From: Luteimonas sp.
GTDB taxonomy: Bacteria > Pseudomonadota > Gammaproteobacteria > Xanthomonadales > Xanthomonadaceae
Direction of reading: 5' to 3'
Length of the DNA: 64,000 nt
NCBI GenBank assembly: GCA_024707405.1
Contig: JANPZU010000003.1
Span: 372,001-436,000 of the forward strand
In this document: positions 62,639 through 64,000 of the stretch, in pieces
Layout of the letters: every line of letters begins with the position of its first letter
Position numbering within the stretch: position 1 is the stretch's first letter
Translations under genes and position numbers: made by a program
Notes under the pieces: model-generated
Seen by the model: the letters and a program-made list of their open reading frames with translations, nothing else
Databases searched by the model: none
Told to the model about the DNA's origin: nothing

Positions 62639-64000
62639 CCGGATCCGACCACATCCACCTGCCGTCGAGAGCAACATGGGCGAACATCGCGGTGTTCATC
62701 GCCCTCGCCATCGTGGCGACCGGCCTGCTTGGCCTGCACGACGACACCTGGTGGATCGCGACACCCCGGCCTCGGCAATGGTGGCTCGCCGCCGCATGCC
62801 TGCTAGCGTATGCAGGATTCTGCGGCTGGATCGGATGGACGACACGTTCGCGCGATCCAGTCCTGATCCCGCTTTCCAGCGACGACGCCACCACCCTGGT
62901 CGTCCATGCCAGTCAGACCGGCTTCGCGCACGAAATCGCCGGACGCACTGCGGCACTGCTGGCCAACGCAGGCATGCAAGCGACCACCTTGCCGCTGGGA
63001 CAACTGCAGCCCGATGCACTGGCGCGCACCCGTCGCGCACTGTTTGTCATCAGCACCACCGGCGAGGGCGATCCGCCGGATCCGGCCATTCCATTCGTCT
63101 CCAACGCCATGGCGACCAACCCGGATCTGTCGAGACTCGAATACGGTCTGCTCGCACTGGGCGACCGCGAGTACGAGCGCTTTTGCAGTTTCGGCCATCA
63201 ACTCGACCGATGGTTGCGCGCATGCGGTGCGAAGCCCTTGTTCGACCTGACCGAAGTCGACAACGGCGACCCCGGCGCACTGCGCCACTGGCAACACCAC
63301 GTCGGACTGTCGTGCAACGCCACCGCGCAGCCCGACTGGTCACCGCCCCGCTACGGCCAGTGGACATTGCGACAACGTCGGTTGCTCAATCCCGGCAGCC
63401 AAGGCGCGCCCGTCCATCACCTCGAACTGCAGCCACCCGAAGGCGTCGCCCGATGGCAGGCCGGCGACATCCTCGAAATCGGCCCATGCAATGCGCCTGC
63501 CGCGGTCGATGCAGCGCTTGCGCAGCTTGATTTGCGGAGTGATGCGACGATCGAGGTCGATGGCGAGGCCAACTTCCTGCGCAAGGCGCTGTCGCGTGCC
63601 TCCCTGGGCCAGATCGATTCGCTCCGCGGTCTTTCGCCACAGGACGTTGCCGAAAGGTTGCAACGCTTGCCACATCGCGAATACTCGATTGCATCCTCGC
63701 AGGCGGAAGGGACGGCCTGGCTGCTGGTACGGGAAATGGCAAACCCCGACGGTACGCCCGGCATCGGCAGCGGATGGCTGTGCCGGCACGCACAGGAAGG
63801 CACGCCGATCGAGGCACGTGTCCGCCAGAATCCGAATTTCCATGCCCCGGATCCGGCGCGCCCGCTGCTGCTGATCGGCAACGGCACCGGCATCGCCGGA
63901 CTGCGCGCGCATCTGGTCGAACGTATCACCGCGGGCGCACGGCGCAACTGGCTGTTGTTCGGAGAACGCAACGAACAACGCGACGCGTTCTACCGTGATG
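62635..64000 (+). CDS. Membrane-anchored flavodoxin/NAD(P)H reductase (CysJ-like), 3' cut by window
   Basis: About 455 residues are visible; no stop before the window end. Two N-terminal membrane helices (about 15-34 and 47-66) form a hairpin, then a flavodoxin domain (about 75-230) with HASQTGFAHEIA, STTGEGDPPD and LALGDREYERFC for FMN. The FAD/NAD(P)-binding reductase domain follows (about 245-), including REYSIASS and IGNGTGIAGLRAHL. The layout is that of a cytochrome P450 reductase/sulfite reductase flavoprotein tied to the inner membrane on the cytosolic side. It would pass electrons from NAD(P)H to the PepSY protein. Overlaps apbE by four bases. Confidence 0.88.
   Translation, partial: MTGSDHIHLPSRATWANIAVFIALAIVATGLLGLHDDTWWIATPRPRQWWLAAACLLAYAGFCGWIGWTTRSRDPVLIPLSSDDATTLVVHASQTGFAHEIAGRTAALLANAGMQATTLPLGQLQPDALARTRRALFVISTTGEGDPPDPAIPFVSNAMATNPDLSRLEYGLLALGDREYERFCSFGHQLDRWLRACGAKPLFDLTEVDNGDPGALRHWQHHVGLSCNATAQPDWSPPRYGQWTLRQRRLLNPGSQGAPVHHLELQPPEGVARWQAGDILEIGPCNAPAAVDAALAQLDLRSDATIEVDGEANFLRKALSRASLGQIDSLRGLSPQDVAERLQRLPHREYSIASSQAEGTAWLLVREMANPDGTPGIGSGWLCRHAQEGTPIEARVRQNPNFHAPDPARPLLLIGNGTGIAGLRAHLVERITAGARRNWLLFGERNEQRDAFYRD

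Overview
The window looks like chromosome of a high-GC gammaproteobacterium of the Xanthomonadaceae/Lysobacteraceae (Lysobacter, Luteimonas, Thermomonas or Xanthomonas-like). The evidence is gene content: a fused aspartokinase/diaminopimelate decarboxylase beside MurL and MurD2 (the peptidoglycan L-Glu epimerisation route described in Xanthomonas oryzae), a SUF-only style sufR-B-C-D-S operon, abundant S9 peptidases, DUF5916 and DUF885 proteins, and a dense gene layout with many ATGA start/stop overlaps. I see no prophage, transposase, CRISPR array, tRNA or rRNA.

Layout. 1-951: 3'-truncated lytic transglycosylase (minus). 1100-5352: miaB, small orf, phoH-like, ybeY, corC. 5366-12197: DUF4105 membrane protein, GH97 glycosidase, corA, cstA plus its YjiX-type partner, closed by a clear terminator. 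12315-16539 (minus): a GtrA/GtrB-like glycosyl-transfer operon with an embedded methyltransferase and a GT-C-like membrane protein. 16601-23948 (minus): DUF819 protein, two S9 peptidases and an AbgT transporter, which looks like peptide scavenging. 24143-27526 (minus): rfbBACD for dTDP-L-rhamnose. 27584-29229: ssb and ispB, divergent. 29234-35439 (minus): dienelactone-hydrolase-like protein, then the murD2-murL-ask/lysA operon. 35532-40410: PhzF-like, DUF885, glycine-zipper protein, alpha/beta hydrolase, OsmC. 40682-46859: EF-G-like GTPase, DUF2784, HU-like protein, TerB/DUF533, and four small envelope proteins, two of them apparent paralogues. 46867-50652: DUF5916 barrel, SET-domain protein, c-type cytochrome lipoprotein, small membrane protein. 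50776-57130: suf operon plus GNAT and Rieske genes. 57160-64000: Fur-box-controlled iron operon running off the right edge.

The most interesting unit is the last operon: TonB receptor, PepSY membrane protein, DUF2271 protein, DUF4198 protein, ApbE flavin transferase and a membrane-anchored flavodoxin/NADPH-reductase-like protein. The DUF2271 protein carries DGVTGPT, very close to the ApbE flavinylation motif, so the set can be read as a complete electron path from cytosolic NAD(P)H to a periplasmic flavoprotein that could reduce an imported ferric chelate. Second, the suf operon has two apparent single-base frameshifts (C7 run in sufB, G5 run in sufS) and two palindromic repeats. The frameshifts are most simply sequencing errors because SUF should be essential here, but they need checking. 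Third, co-transcription of ask/lysA with murL and murD2 couples diaminopimelate supply to the D-Glu step of peptidoglycan synthesis.
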